From NCBI GenBank assembly GCA_937917025.1, contig CALFSF010000461.1, positions 1 to 8,133 of the forward strand: a stretch of 8,133 nucleotides of DNA. The letters run 5' to 3'. The notes beneath the pieces are model-generated. The model was given only the letters and a program-made list of their open reading frames with translations, was not told the DNA's origin and ran no database searches. The stretch's first letter is position 1, and every line of letters starts with the position of its first letter. This document shows, piece by piece, positions 1 to 7,645 of this stretch. Both the position numbers and the translations under genes were made by a program. This DNA comes from an uncultured Paraburkholderia sp. Its GTDB lineage: Bacteria; Pseudomonadota; Gammaproteobacteria; Burkholderiales; Burkholderiaceae.

Positions 1-1076
<1,076 letters not shown>

Positions 1077-1101
1077 CCCCGCCGTTTTCGACATCGACAG
1101 G

Positions 1102-1127
1102 AAAGCCGGCCGCGCGCCGGTTTTTTT
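1102..1127 (+). terminator. Rho-independent terminator of the amidotransferase gene
   Basis: CCGGC (1106-1110) pairs with GCCGG (1116-1120) around a 5-nt loop. The stem can be extended by a G-T and three A-T pairs into the T run. Seven T residues (1121-1127) follow, and a second T6 run lies at 1132-1137. It starts 25 bp after the stop codon. Confidence 0.85.
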
Positions 1128-1272
1128 GTGATTTTTTGTGTCGCTGGTATTTCCGGCGCTTTTCGCGCGAGTCCCCTTCGTTGAGCCACGCTTGATCTTC
1201 GATATCGCGAATGCATGCGATCGCACGGGACGTCCGTTTATCTCGAACTCTGCACGGGGCTGCTCAGAACGC

Positions 1273-1301
1273 TTCGCTTCGCTGCCAAACCGCGCGATAA
1301 T
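1273..1301 (+). promoter_or_regulatory. Possible sigma70 promoter for the DUF2968-type gene
   Basis: GATAAT (1296-1301) matches five of six bases of the -10 consensus. TTCGCT (1273-1278) sits 17 bp upstream but matches only three of six -35 bases. The position, 35 bp before the ATG at 1337 and downstream of the preceding terminator, is sensible. The weak -35 keeps confidence low. Nothing else was recognised between 1128 and 1272. Confidence 0.35.
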
Positions 1302-1336
1302 TGCGAGCTGTTCAGCATTTGCACGGAGCATGCACG

Positions 1337-2056
1337 ATGAAGTACTCCTTATGTTTGCGGCGCGCGATGCTGCTCGCGGTGATGGGCGCGTCGTTACACG
1401 GGGTGGCGGCGCAGGCGCAGGAGGAGGCGCAGGATAGCGACGCCTCGGCGCCTGTCGTCGGCACGCGGCCCGCGATGAATATGCTGACGCCGCAGTCGAG
1501 TCCGTCGCCGCAGCAGGAGGCGTCGGGCGCGAGCGCCGCGGGCGATGTGCAGGGCGACGTCGCTGAACTGATGCAGATGATTCACGATTCGAAGCTCGTG
1601 GAATTGCGCACCACGTACAACGGCAGCTATGGCGCGAGCCTCTTCTTTTATCCGCAGGAAATGACGTATTACGTCGCGCTGTTTCAGGACCGTCATTTCT
1701 GGCGCGTGATCAAATCACAAGACGACGTGCGCGCCGAAGCGATTTACGCCGGTTTCGTGAAGCAGACCGTGGAGCTGGCCGACATCGAAATCCATCGCAC
1801 CGAATTGCAGGCGCAAAAGGCGTTTCTCGATCGCGTGATCGCCTTGTCGGAAGACCGGGCGAAGCGTTTGCAGGCCGACCTCGATGTCGCGCGCACGCAG
1901 CAGGCGCAGGTCAACGAACACCAGCGCGAGGTGCAGGGCGAGGCGGTTATGCTGCGCGCCGGAAAGGATCGCGCACAGGCGCAGTTGCGTGAACTGCAGC
2001 GGCAGGTGCAACAGTTGCAGCGTCAGACGGAAGCAGGTTTGCCAGGCGCACGATAG
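1337..2056 (+). CDS. DUF2968-type secreted coiled-coil protein
   Basis: 239 residues; function unknown. The ATG at 1337 is chosen because GGAG (1325-1328) lies 8 nt upstream and because it opens directly into a signal peptide: basic MKYSLCLRR, a hydrophobic stretch from about residue 10 to 25, and likely cleavage after AQA at residue 27. A TTG at 1301 would bury that signal. Residues 28-72 are a Pro/Ser/Ala/Gln linker. Residues 75-140 form the conserved-looking core, with ELRTTYNGSYGASLFFYP and FQDRHFWRVIKSQDD. Residues 145-232 are long, charged and Gln-rich, typical of a coiled coil (ELQAQKAFLDRVIALSEDR, RELQRQVQQLQRQ). This order matches what I recall of DUF2968 proteins, which are common in Burkholderia and uncharacterised. 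Expected location is the periplasm or the outer-membrane face. No lipobox cysteine is present at the cleavage site. It has its own terminator and no operon partner. Confidence 0.85.
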   Translation: MKYSLCLRRAMLLAVMGASLHGVAAQAQEEAQDSDASAPVVGTRPAMNMLTPQSSPSPQQEASGASAAGDVQGDVAELMQMIHDSKLVELRTTYNGSYGASLFFYPQEMTYYVALFQDRHFWRVIKSQDDVRAEAIYAGFVKQTVELADIEIHRTELQAQKAFLDRVIALSEDRAKRLQADLDVARTQQAQVNEHQREVQGEAVMLRAGKDRAQAQLRELQRQVQQLQRQTEAGLPGAR

Positions 2057-2088
2057 CGCGACGTCAGTGTCCACTCGAAACGAAACAG

Positions 2089-2117
2089 CAGCCCGATTTT
2101 GTGTCGGGCTGTTTTTT
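2089..2117 (+). terminator. Rho-independent terminator between convergent genes
   Basis: CAGCCCGA (2089-2096) pairs perfectly over 8 bp with TCGGGCTG (2104-2111) around a 7-nt loop, and T6 (2112-2117) follows. It lies 32 bp past the stop of the DUF2968-type gene. The hairpin also lies downstream of the minus-strand gene ending at 2131, but the T run on that side is weak (TGTTTCGTTT), so it mainly serves the plus strand. Confidence 0.9.
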
Positions 2118-2130
2118 CTCGTGCTGACGG

Positions 2131-3204
2131 TTATCGCGAGAAGCGGTCGGGCACCTCGGTCACACGACGTTGCGTCATGCCGTTCATCCAGTCGCCGGTG
2201 GTGCTGTTCGTGCGGGTGGGCGCGTGCGATGTCGCCGGGCTGCCTGTCAGCGTGGCGGCCCAGGTCTTGATGGACGCGTAGTCGTCGGTGGATGCCGTGG
2301 ACGCCGCATTGGGCGAGAAGCGGCCCGCGGTGGAGAGCGCGACATCGGGACGATGCGCGGACGCGGTGCGTTGACCCGTGGCTGCATTCGAGGTGGCGGA
2401 ACGACGGCTCACGCTCGTGACCTGCGCTGTCCTGCGCGGATCCGCTTTCAGCGATTTCGCGTACGTCGTGCCTGTTGCATCGCGCGTCGGCTTGCGCGAT
2501 GACTTCACGTTCGCGCGGGAGACTTCGGTGGCGTGCTGGCGTGCTGCGCGTTTCGTTGCGCCGGGAACGGATGAGGCCGGGGCCGTTGTGGTGGTCGCAG
2601 CCGGCGCGCGTTTCGTGGCGGTTTCCGCCGTCGGCCCGCGATCCCGCGCTCGGGACGCAGCACGCAACCTCGCGTCTTCCTTGCGCAACGCTTCTTGCTT
2701 CGACGGCACGTGAGATGACGCAGAGGCGTCGGCCCCGGCGATGTTGTCCGTGGCGCCACGGCCATGCACCTCCGGTGGCGAATGAGAAGACGACAGCGCG
2801 ATCCACGCGAGCACGGCCGCGCCACTCACTGCGCACGCGCTGCCCAGAACCATCCGTTTGCGATTGGACACGGGTGCCGCAACCGGCGGTATCCGCAGAT
2901 CGACATGCGCGGCGCGCGCCGGTGGCGCTGGCGAACCCGATGGCGCGGAAACAGGCGCAGCGGTCGCCGGACCGGCGCGCTTCGGCTTGAGCGGTTCCCA
3001 GCGACATGCCGAGCGGATCGCGTCGGCGCTCAGACAGAACGTGTGCAGCATCGCTGCATACAGCGCCTTGAGTTCGGCACGAAAGCTGACATTGGGCGGC
3101 AGCAGTGCCCATTCGCGACCGAACGAACGGGGCAGGCGTTCGAGCGGATGCGTTCTGGGCAGCGCCATTGCGCCTTCGATCAAGGTGAGGGGAATTGTCG
3201 ACAT
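2131..3204 (-). CDS. Unrecognised single-pass membrane protein with long basic low-complexity C-terminal region
   Basis: 357 residues, no family recognised. The ATG at 3204 gives MSTIPLTLIEGA; a weak purine-rich GAGAAG stretch lies upstream. Residues 1-75 look like a small folded domain (ERLPRSFGREW, FRAELKALYAAML, SADAIRSACRW). Residues 76-114 are a Pro/Ala linker. NRKR (114-117) precedes one hydrophobic segment at about 118-138, so by the positive-inside rule the N-terminus is cytoplasmic and the C-terminus periplasmic. Residues 150-300 are rich in Ala, Thr, Ser, Arg and Lys with no visible fold. The last 50 residues (DDYASIKTWAATLTG, GDWMNGMTQRRVTEVPDRFSR) look ordered again. This layout resembles FtsN-like or TonB-like single-pass proteins, but no SPOR or TonB domain is visible. 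Codons on the minus strand look coding (G/C-ending), and overlapping plus-strand frames give Arg/Cys-rich nonsense. The gene is preceded by a 233-bp gap after the GNAT gene, so it may have its own promoter. Confidence 0.75.
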   Translation of the reverse strand: MSTIPLTLIEGAMALPRTHPLERLPRSFGREWALLPPNVSFRAELKALYAAMLHTFCLSADAIRSACRWEPLKPKRAGPATAAPVSAPSGSPAPPARAAHVDLRIPPVAAPVSNRKRMVLGSACAVSGAAVLAWIALSSSHSPPEVHGRGATDNIAGADASASSHVPSKQEALRKEDARLRAASRARDRGPTAETATKRAPAATTTTAPASSVPGATKRAARQHATEVSRANVKSSRKPTRDATGTTYAKSLKADPRRTAQVTSVSRRSATSNAATGQRTASAHRPDVALSTAGRFSPNAASTASTDDYASIKTWAATLTGSPATSHAPTRTNSTTGDWMNGMTQRRVTEVPDRFSR

Positions 3205-3437
3205 CGTTCTTCTCGCGATGCCGCGTAGCTGAGGTTGGCCGTTCGACGTATGCCGCGACGCCGATGCACCGCGACATGCAGTGGCCGACCCCGACGCGGG
3301 CCGTCTCGGTAAAAGCCATAGCTGGAAGCGGCCGATGATGCCTCGGCACCCAGACCCCAACGATCAGAAACATCTGAAAGTGCCGGGCGTCATGTCGGCT
3401 TCTCCACGTTGCATTGCGTCGGGTGGAGGCCTGCCGT
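3205..3437. other. Intergenic spacer between two minus-strand genes
   Basis: No convincing terminator or sigma70 promoter was seen. On the minus strand, GGAG lies a good distance before an ATG at 3393 that opens only a nine-codon frame (MTPGTFRCF, then stop). It could be a leader or chance. In-frame extensions of the downstream membrane-protein gene into this spacer (to 3360) have no coherent character. Confidence 0.4.
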
Positions 3438-3962
3438 CTACGTGGCGTCCGCGTCGAGACGATAGATGTAGCGCAGTGCCGTGATGTCGACGCCGCCCAT
3501 GAAGTCCGGCTCCGCGCCTGCTGCCCGCCAGCCCTGACGTTCATAGAACGCGATCGCGGGCGCGTTGCCCTCGAGTACATAGAGATAGAGCTGGCGCTCG
3601 CCCTGCGTGCGCGTCCAGTCGCACGCGGCGCGCATCAGCCGCTTGCCGACGCCGATACCCTGGTGCGCGGGCAACGCATGCAGATTGTCGAGCAGCACGC
3701 CCCATTGCGAATCGGTCTGCCGTTCGACGCACACGAAACCCGCCGCTTCGCCGGCGCGTTCGGCGATCACGACGAGCCGCCTGTCGGCACCCGGCGCCGC
3801 GAGTCGCGCCCACCAGTGCGCGGCGCGATCGTGCATGACGTCGTTGTCGAGAAACGCGTCGGGCAGCAGGCCGCGATAGGTGGCCTGCCAGCTGGCAGCG
3901 TGGATCGATGCAATGAGCGCGGCGTCTTCGACGGTGGCGGGACGCAGGACGAGTTCAGACAT
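3438..3962 (-). CDS. GNAT-family N-acetyltransferase
   Basis: 174 residues, normal for a stand-alone GNAT domain that moves an acetyl group from acetyl-CoA to an amine; the acceptor is unknown. The start MSELVLRPATVEDA is typical of the family. Residues 8-55 carry the N-terminal acceptor-side helices (DAALIASIHAASWQATYRGLLPD). Strand-like RLVVIAER and GEAAGFVCVE follow at 62-80. Motif A is at 93-112 with Q101-G-I-G-V-G106, the pyrophosphate-binding Q/R-x-x-G-x-G/A loop. NAPAIAFYERQGW (133-145) is motif B, with Tyr140 at the usual catalytic-acid position. An alternative ATG at 3974 would add four residues (MLFA). Neither start has a clear Shine-Dalgarno, so the choice rests on the family pattern. 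It is divergent from the citrate-type symporter gene with a 326-bp spacer; no functional link is evident. Confidence 0.9.
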   Translation of the reverse strand: MSELVLRPATVEDAALIASIHAASWQATYRGLLPDAFLDNDVMHDRAAHWWARLAAPGADRRLVVIAERAGEAAGFVCVERQTDSQWGVLLDNLHALPAHQGIGVGKRLMRAACDWTRTQGERQLYLYVLEGNAPAIAFYERQGWRAAGAEPDFMGGVDITALRYIYRLDADAT

Positions 3963-4288
3963 GGCGAAAAGCATGGAAACAAGGCGTTAATCGCGTAGTG
4001 TACCGCCCGCAGCGAGGCGATTTAGTAAGCATTCTGTATGAAATGCAATGTAACGTCAGGAGCGTTAATATCCTGCCCAGGAAGGCGCTCGCACCCGCCT
4101 CAGGTGTTGCACGGATATCGTGTCAATGCGCCGCGCATCAGCATGAATGGTCCGCGGTGTCGTTCATCCAGATGCAGCGTCCTGATGCGTCATCCCGATG
4201 TTGCCGCGCGCGTCTCTCGCTGACGCCGTGGTCGTTTCAACTGCCCTTCGTCGTCGCCGGCGCGGTGGGGGGCCAATCAGAGAATGTC
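3963..4288. promoter_or_regulatory. Divergent intergenic region with a TAACG-N7-CGTTA dyad upstream of the symporter gene
   Basis: This 326-bp spacer separates the GNAT gene (-) from the MFS gene (+). TAACG (4051-4055) and CGTTA (4063-4067) form a dyad with a 7-bp gap. The right half is part of GCGTTAAT (4062-4069), which recurs exactly at 3984-3991, near the GNAT start. TAATAT (4066-4071) could be a -10 box, with ATGCAA (4043-4048) as a poor -35 at 17 bp spacing; the dyad would then sit mostly between the two boxes. These are candidate regulator sites only. The 4100-4288 part shows nothing distinct; a frame is open there from 3998 but looks non-coding. Confidence 0.35.
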
Positions 4289-5587
4289 ATGTCTACTGCG
4301 TCCCACGCATCCCCTTCAAACGAGTCAAAGATCAAGACAGTTTTTCGCGTGGTCAGCGGCAACTTTCTTGAGATGTATGACTTCATGGTCTACGGCTATT
4401 ACGCTTCGGCGATTGCCAAGACCTACTTCCCGGGCGGCAACGAATTCGCGTCGCTGATGCTGTCGCTGTCGGTGTTCGGCGCGGGCTTCCTGATGCGTCC
4501 GCTCGGTGCGATCGTGCTCGGCGCGTACATCGACCATCACGGCCGCCGCAAGGGGCTGATCCTCACGCTCGGCTTGATGGCGCTCGGCACGCTCACGGTG
4601 GCGGCGATTCCCGGATACGCGACGATCGGTGTGCTGGCGCCGATACTCGTGCTGCTCGGACGGCTGCTGCAGGGCTTCTCCGCGGGCGTCGAACTGGGCG
4701 GCGTCTCGGTGTACCTGTCGGAAATCGCGACGAAGGGCAACAAGGGTTTCTATTGCTCGTGGCAATCGGGCAGCCAGCAGGTGGCAGTGGTGTTCGCGGC
4801 GCTGATCGGCGTGGTGCTGAACCGGATCCTGCCAGCGGACCAGATGACCGCGTGGGGCTGGCGCGTGCCGTTTCTCATCGGCTGCCTGATCGTGCCGTTC
4901 CTGTTCTTCATCCGTCGCTCGCTGCAGGAAACGGAAGAGTTCAAGGCGCGCAAGCATCGTCCGTCGATGGGCGAGATCATGAAGTCGATGGTGCAGAACT
5001 GGCGCGTCGTGCTGGCCGGCATGGGCATGGTGATCATGACGACGGTGTCGTTCTACATGATCACCGCGTACACGCCGACGTTCGGCAGGGAAGTGCTGAA
5101 GCTGTCGTCGATCGACGTGCTGATGGTGACGGTGTGCGTCGGTGTGTCGAACCTGATCTGGCTGCCGCTGTCGGGCGCGCTGTCGGATCGTATCGGCCGC
5201 CGTCCGGTGCTGCTCGCGTTCACGATCCTCACGATTCTCACGTCGTATCCGGCCGTGCAGTGGCTCGTCGGCGATCCGTCGTTCGTGCGTCTGCTGATGG
5301 TCGAGCTGTGGCTCTCGTTCCTGTACGGTTGCTACAACGGCGCGATGGTCGTCGGCCTGACCGAAGTGATGCCGGTCGAAGTGCGTACCGCGGGGTTCTC
5401 GCTCGCCTACAGCCTCGCGACGACGATCGGCGGCTTCACGCCGGCCATCTCGACGCTGCTGATTCACACGACGGGCAACAAGGCCGCGCCGGGTCTGTGG
5501 ATGGGTGTGGCCGCGATCGTCGGCCTGATCTCGACGCTCGTGCTGTATCGCACGCCCGAGGCGCGCAACCAGTACCGCGCAGCGTAA
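4289..5587 (+). CDS. citA: MFS citrate/tricarballylate:proton symporter (CitA/TcuC type, metabolite:H+ symporter family)
   Basis: 432 residues, the usual length for the family. It imports a tricarboxylate, most likely citrate, with protons across the inner membrane. The ATG at 4289 gives MSTASHASPSNESKIK and then the family opening FRVVSGNFLEMYDF (19-32). AGAGA (4279-4283) is a weak ribosome site 5 nt upstream. About twelve hydrophobic segments are visible. The MFS loop motif is D82-HHGRRKG between helices 2 and 3 and is repeated as SDRIGRRPVLL (299-309) between helices 8 and 9. LLGRLLQGFSAGVELGGVSVYLSEIAT (122-148), GNKGFYCSWQSGSQQVAV and YNGAMVVGLTEVMPVEVRTAGFSLA closely follow my memory of enterobacterial CitA. 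CitA and TcuC are hard to tell apart by eye, and no tcuAB or citrate-utilisation regulator is adjacent, so substrate and symbol are provisional. It is transcribed alone and ends at a strong hairpin. Confidence 0.9.
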   Translation: MSTASHASPSNESKIKTVFRVVSGNFLEMYDFMVYGYYASAIAKTYFPGGNEFASLMLSLSVFGAGFLMRPLGAIVLGAYIDHHGRRKGLILTLGLMALGTLTVAAIPGYATIGVLAPILVLLGRLLQGFSAGVELGGVSVYLSEIATKGNKGFYCSWQSGSQQVAVVFAALIGVVLNRILPADQMTAWGWRVPFLIGCLIVPFLFFIRRSLQETEEFKARKHRPSMGEIMKSMVQNWRVVLAGMGMVIMTTVSFYMITAYTPTFGREVLKLSSIDVLMVTVCVGVSNLIWLPLSGALSDRIGRRPVLLAFTILTILTSYPAVQWLVGDPSFVRLLMVELWLSFLYGCYNGAMVVGLTEVMPVEVRTAGFSLAYSLATTIGGFTPAISTLLIHTTGNKAAPGLWMGVAAIVGLISTLVLYRTPEARNQYRAA

Positions 5588-5634
5588 GCGGCGCGCGCGC
5601 CGCATGCAGTGCGGCGTGACAGTGGTCGATCCGC

Positions 5635-5668
5635 AAACCCCCATGTTCGTCGTGAACGTGGGGGTTTT
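5635..5668 (+). terminator. Strong hairpin terminator between convergent symporter and TPR genes
   Basis: A 14-bp stem with one G-T pair joins 5635-5648 (AAACCCCCATGTTC) to 5654-5667, around a 5-nt loop (GTCGT). T4 (5665-5668) closes it on the plus strand, and the AAA at its left edge gives a short T run on the minus strand. It lies 47 bp after the symporter stop and 4 bp beyond the end of the minus-strand TPR gene, so it probably acts in both directions. Confidence 0.9.
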
Positions 5669-5671
5669 GTC

Positions 5672-7519
5672 TTATGCGTCGCGTAAAGCGAGCGCGACGG
5701 TCTGCACGACGTCGTCCCACGCGCCCGGTTCGGGCTGACGCACGAGTTCGACGCCTGGATACCACGGACTGCGCGTCTCGCCGGTGAACCAGCGCCAGTC
5801 GGCGGCGAACGGCAGCATCAGCCAGAGCGGCTTGCGCAGCGCGCCGGCAAGGTGGGCAATCGACGTATCGATCGACACGACCGCATCGAGCCGTTCGATG
5901 ATCGCGGCGGTGTCCGCGAAGTCGGCGATGCGCTGCCCGAACTGATGGATCGAGGCGGCGCGCGGATGCGCTTCGAGCGCCGCGCGCTCTTCCGCGCGCA
6001 GGTCGGGTTGCAGCACGATCCAGTCGATGCCTTCGAGCGCGAAGAGCGGCTCGAGCGCGGCGAGCGGCATCGTGCGGTTTTCGTGCTGCTGGATGCGGCC
6101 CGACCACGCGAGACCGATCTTGCGTTTCGCGTGACCGCCGAGCGAGCCGCGCCACTTGCGCCGGTACGCGGGCGGCACGCTGAGATAGGGCGTGCGCGCG
6201 GGGATCGTATCGAACGTCGTGCCGAGCGCGAGCGGCAGGCTCAGGAGCGGGCAGTGCAGATCGGCGCGCGGGCGCGGCGCGCCCTGTGCGATCAGCGTGA
6301 TGCGCCATTCCCGCGCGGCGGGCGCGAGAACCGGCAGCAACTGCGGTTGCACTTCGAGCACGACACGAGCGCCGCGCCGCGCGACAAGCGGCACGAAGCG
6401 CACGAACTGCAGCGTGTCGCCGAAACCCTGTTCCGCGTGGATGAAAAGCGTCTTGCCTTCGACCGGCTCGCCGCGCCAGCGCGGCATCGGCAAACTGACC
6501 GGCAGCGCCGTGGTTTCGAGCCGCCACTCGTATTCCGGCAGGCCGCGCGCGAAGTCGCCCTGCGTCAGCCAGACGAGCGCACGGTTCATATGCGCCGACG
6601 CCAGGTCGTCGCGCAGACGCAGCGCCTGGTTGAACGCGCGTACCGCCGCGTCGAGCGCGCCGAGCGCGTGACGCGCCGTGCCGAGGCCGAGCCACGCGAG
6701 GCTGAACGCCGGATCGAGACCCACCGCGCGCTCGAAATGCTGCGCGGCCCGCGCGTGCTGTCCGAGCGCGGCGAGCGCGTTGCCGAGGCCAAATAGCGCG
6801 GGCGCGAGATGCGGCTGCATCGCGAGCGTTGCTTCGAACGCGGTGACGGCTTCCGCGTGCCGGCCGAGTGCGTCGAGCGTATTCGCCAGATTGAATTGTG
6901 CCGCGACAAAACGCGGCTCCGCGGCAAGCGCGGCCTGGAACTGCGTGATCGCGTCGTCCGGCTGGTCGAGCGCGTTGAGCGCCATGCCGAGATTGTTGTG
7001 CGCACCCGCGTGGCCCGGGCGCAGCGCGAGCGCCTGCTCGAACGCGGTCACCGCCTCGCGATGCTGGCCGAGCGCGTGCAGCGCGTTGCCGAGATTGTTA
7101 TGCGACGACGCATCCGCCGGTTGCAGTTGCAGCGACCTGCGGAACGCATCGGCGGCGTCTTCGTGACGTCCGATCGCCGCGTACGCGTTGCCGAGGTTGT
7201 AGTGCGCCATCGGGAACGTCGGCGCGAGCGAGAGCGCGTTGCGAAACCGCTCGATCGCGCCGTCGAGACGGCCGAGCGCCCGCAGTGCGTTGCCGAGGTT
7301 CAGTTGCAGCGCGGCGTCGTCCGGGCGCAGGTCGACCGCGCGCTTCACGAGATCGGCGGCGGCGGCGTGCTGGCCCTGCTGATGGCGCAGGACGCCGAGC
7401 AGATGCAGGGCGTCGACGTGGACGGGGTCGGCGGCGAGGGTCGCGAGGTAATCGCGCGCGGCGTCGTCGAGTCGACCGTCACGATGCGCCGCCCAGGCGC
7501 GGTCAAATACAGGTTGCAT
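5672..7519 (-). CDS. TPR protein with C-terminal GT9/heptosyltransferase-like domain
   Basis: 615 residues from the ATG at 7519 (MQPVFDRAWAAHRDG). About ten 34-residue TPRs fill residues 4-343. Examples are LNLGNALRALGRLDGAIERF (repeat 3) and NNLGNALHALGQHREAVTAF (repeat 5). The tenth is partial. Residues 355-615 are glycosyltransferase-like: KTLFIHAEQGFGDTLQFVRF (356-375), KIGLAWSGR (467-475), DAVVSIDTSIAHLAGAL (545-561) and WRWFTGETRSPWYP (575-588). The GDTLQF and DTSIAHLAGAL segments resemble the nucleotide-sugar side of GT9 heptosyltransferases. Such TPR-GT proteins are frequent in Burkholderiaceae and may glycosylate proteins or surface polysaccharide; acceptor and donor are unknown. There is no signal peptide or membrane segment, so it is probably cytoplasmic. 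Start choice is uncertain: an in-frame ATG at 7558 (adding 13 residues, Arg-rich) has GGGA close upstream, while 7519 has no Shine-Dalgarno but begins directly with repeat 1. It is divergent from the ArsR gene. Confidence 0.88.
   Translation of the reverse strand: MQPVFDRAWAAHRDGRLDDAARDYLATLAADPVHVDALHLLGVLRHQQGQHAAAADLVKRAVDLRPDDAALQLNLGNALRALGRLDGAIERFRNALSLAPTFPMAHYNLGNAYAAIGRHEDAADAFRRSLQLQPADASSHNNLGNALHALGQHREAVTAFEQALALRPGHAGAHNNLGMALNALDQPDDAITQFQAALAAEPRFVAAQFNLANTLDALGRHAEAVTAFEATLAMQPHLAPALFGLGNALAALGQHARAAQHFERAVGLDPAFSLAWLGLGTARHALGALDAAVRAFNQALRLRDDLASAHMNRALVWLTQGDFARGLPEYEWRLETTALPVSLPMPRWRGEPVEGKTLFIHAEQGFGDTLQFVRFVPLVARRGARVVLEVQPQLLPVLAPAAREWRITLIAQGAPRPRADLHCPLLSLPLALGTTFDTIPARTPYLSVPPAYRRKWRGSLGGHAKRKIGLAWSGRIQQHENRTMPLAALEPLFALEGIDWIVLQPDLRAEERAALEAHPRAASIHQFGQRIADFADTAAIIERLDAVVSIDTSIAHLAGALRKPLWLMLPFAADWRWFTGETRSPWYPGVELVRQPEPGAWDDVVQTVALALRDA
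6491..7510 (-). repeat. 102-bp periodic repeat encoding ten TPR units
   Basis: The TPRs are exactly in register at 34 codons. Similarity persists at DNA level: on the plus strand GCGTTGCCGAG recurs at 6777, 7083, 7185 and 7287, all spaced by multiples of 102 bp. This suggests growth by tandem duplication and leaves room for recombination between units. Confidence 0.85.
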
Positions 7520-7587
7520 GACGGTGGGGAAGGCAGTTCGGTGAGACAGACGCCGCATTTTCCCACACTCGGCGCCGCACACCCGGA

Positions 7588-7616
7588 TTGACGCGATGGG
7601 GCGTAGCGCATAACAT
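7588..7616 (+). promoter_or_regulatory. Sigma70 promoter of the arsR-like gene
   Basis: TTGACG (7588-7593) matches five of six -35 bases. TAACAT (7611-7616) matches four of six -10 bases at the optimal 17-bp spacing. The -10 box overlaps the left arm of the operator dyad, so repressor binding would block polymerase directly. Transcription should begin at about 7622-7625. Confidence 0.75.
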
Positions 7617-7636
7617 GTGAACAAATGTTCATATGT
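7613..7636. promoter_or_regulatory. ArsR/SmtB-type operator (11-2-11 inverted repeat)
   Basis: ACATGTGAACA (7613-7623) and TGTTCATATGT (7626-7636) are inverted repeats with a single mismatch, separated by AA. The core TGAACA-N2-TGTTCA matches the known SmtB/CzrA-class operator pattern (imperfect 12-2-12 repeat). It overlaps the -10 box and the predicted transcription start of the ArsR-family gene, consistent with autorepression released by metal. Confidence 0.85.
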
Positions 7637-7645
7637 GCATCGACA

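Noticed and set aside
1715..3580. 621-codon minus-strand frame spanning three genes
   Set aside because: It crosses a strong terminator and overlaps the DUF2968-type gene, the membrane-protein gene and the GNAT gene in the wrong frame. Its residues are Arg/Ser/His-rich with no domain.
3998..4288. In-frame 97-codon extension upstream of the symporter gene
   Set aside because: The extra residues are Cys/Arg/Ser-rich with no family resemblance, and the CitA-like sequence begins just after the ATG at 4289. The open frame is expected by chance in GC-rich DNA.
4325..5644. Long minus-strand open frame of 439 codons opposite the symporter gene
   Set aside because: It is very rich in Arg, His and Gln, the signature of an antisense shadow of a GC-rich membrane-protein gene. 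The plus strand encodes an unmistakable MFS protein.
5852..6796. Plus-strand frame of 314 codons opposite the TPR gene
   Set aside because: It is an Arg/Glu-rich antisense shadow of the repetitive TPR gene, repeating with the same 102-bp period, with no plausible start signal.
7613..7636. Arsenic resistance operon assignment for the ArsR-family gene
   Set aside because: No Cys pair is present for arsenite binding and no arsB/arsC follows in the visible sequence; the D/H/H/E pattern points to zinc-type sensing instead.
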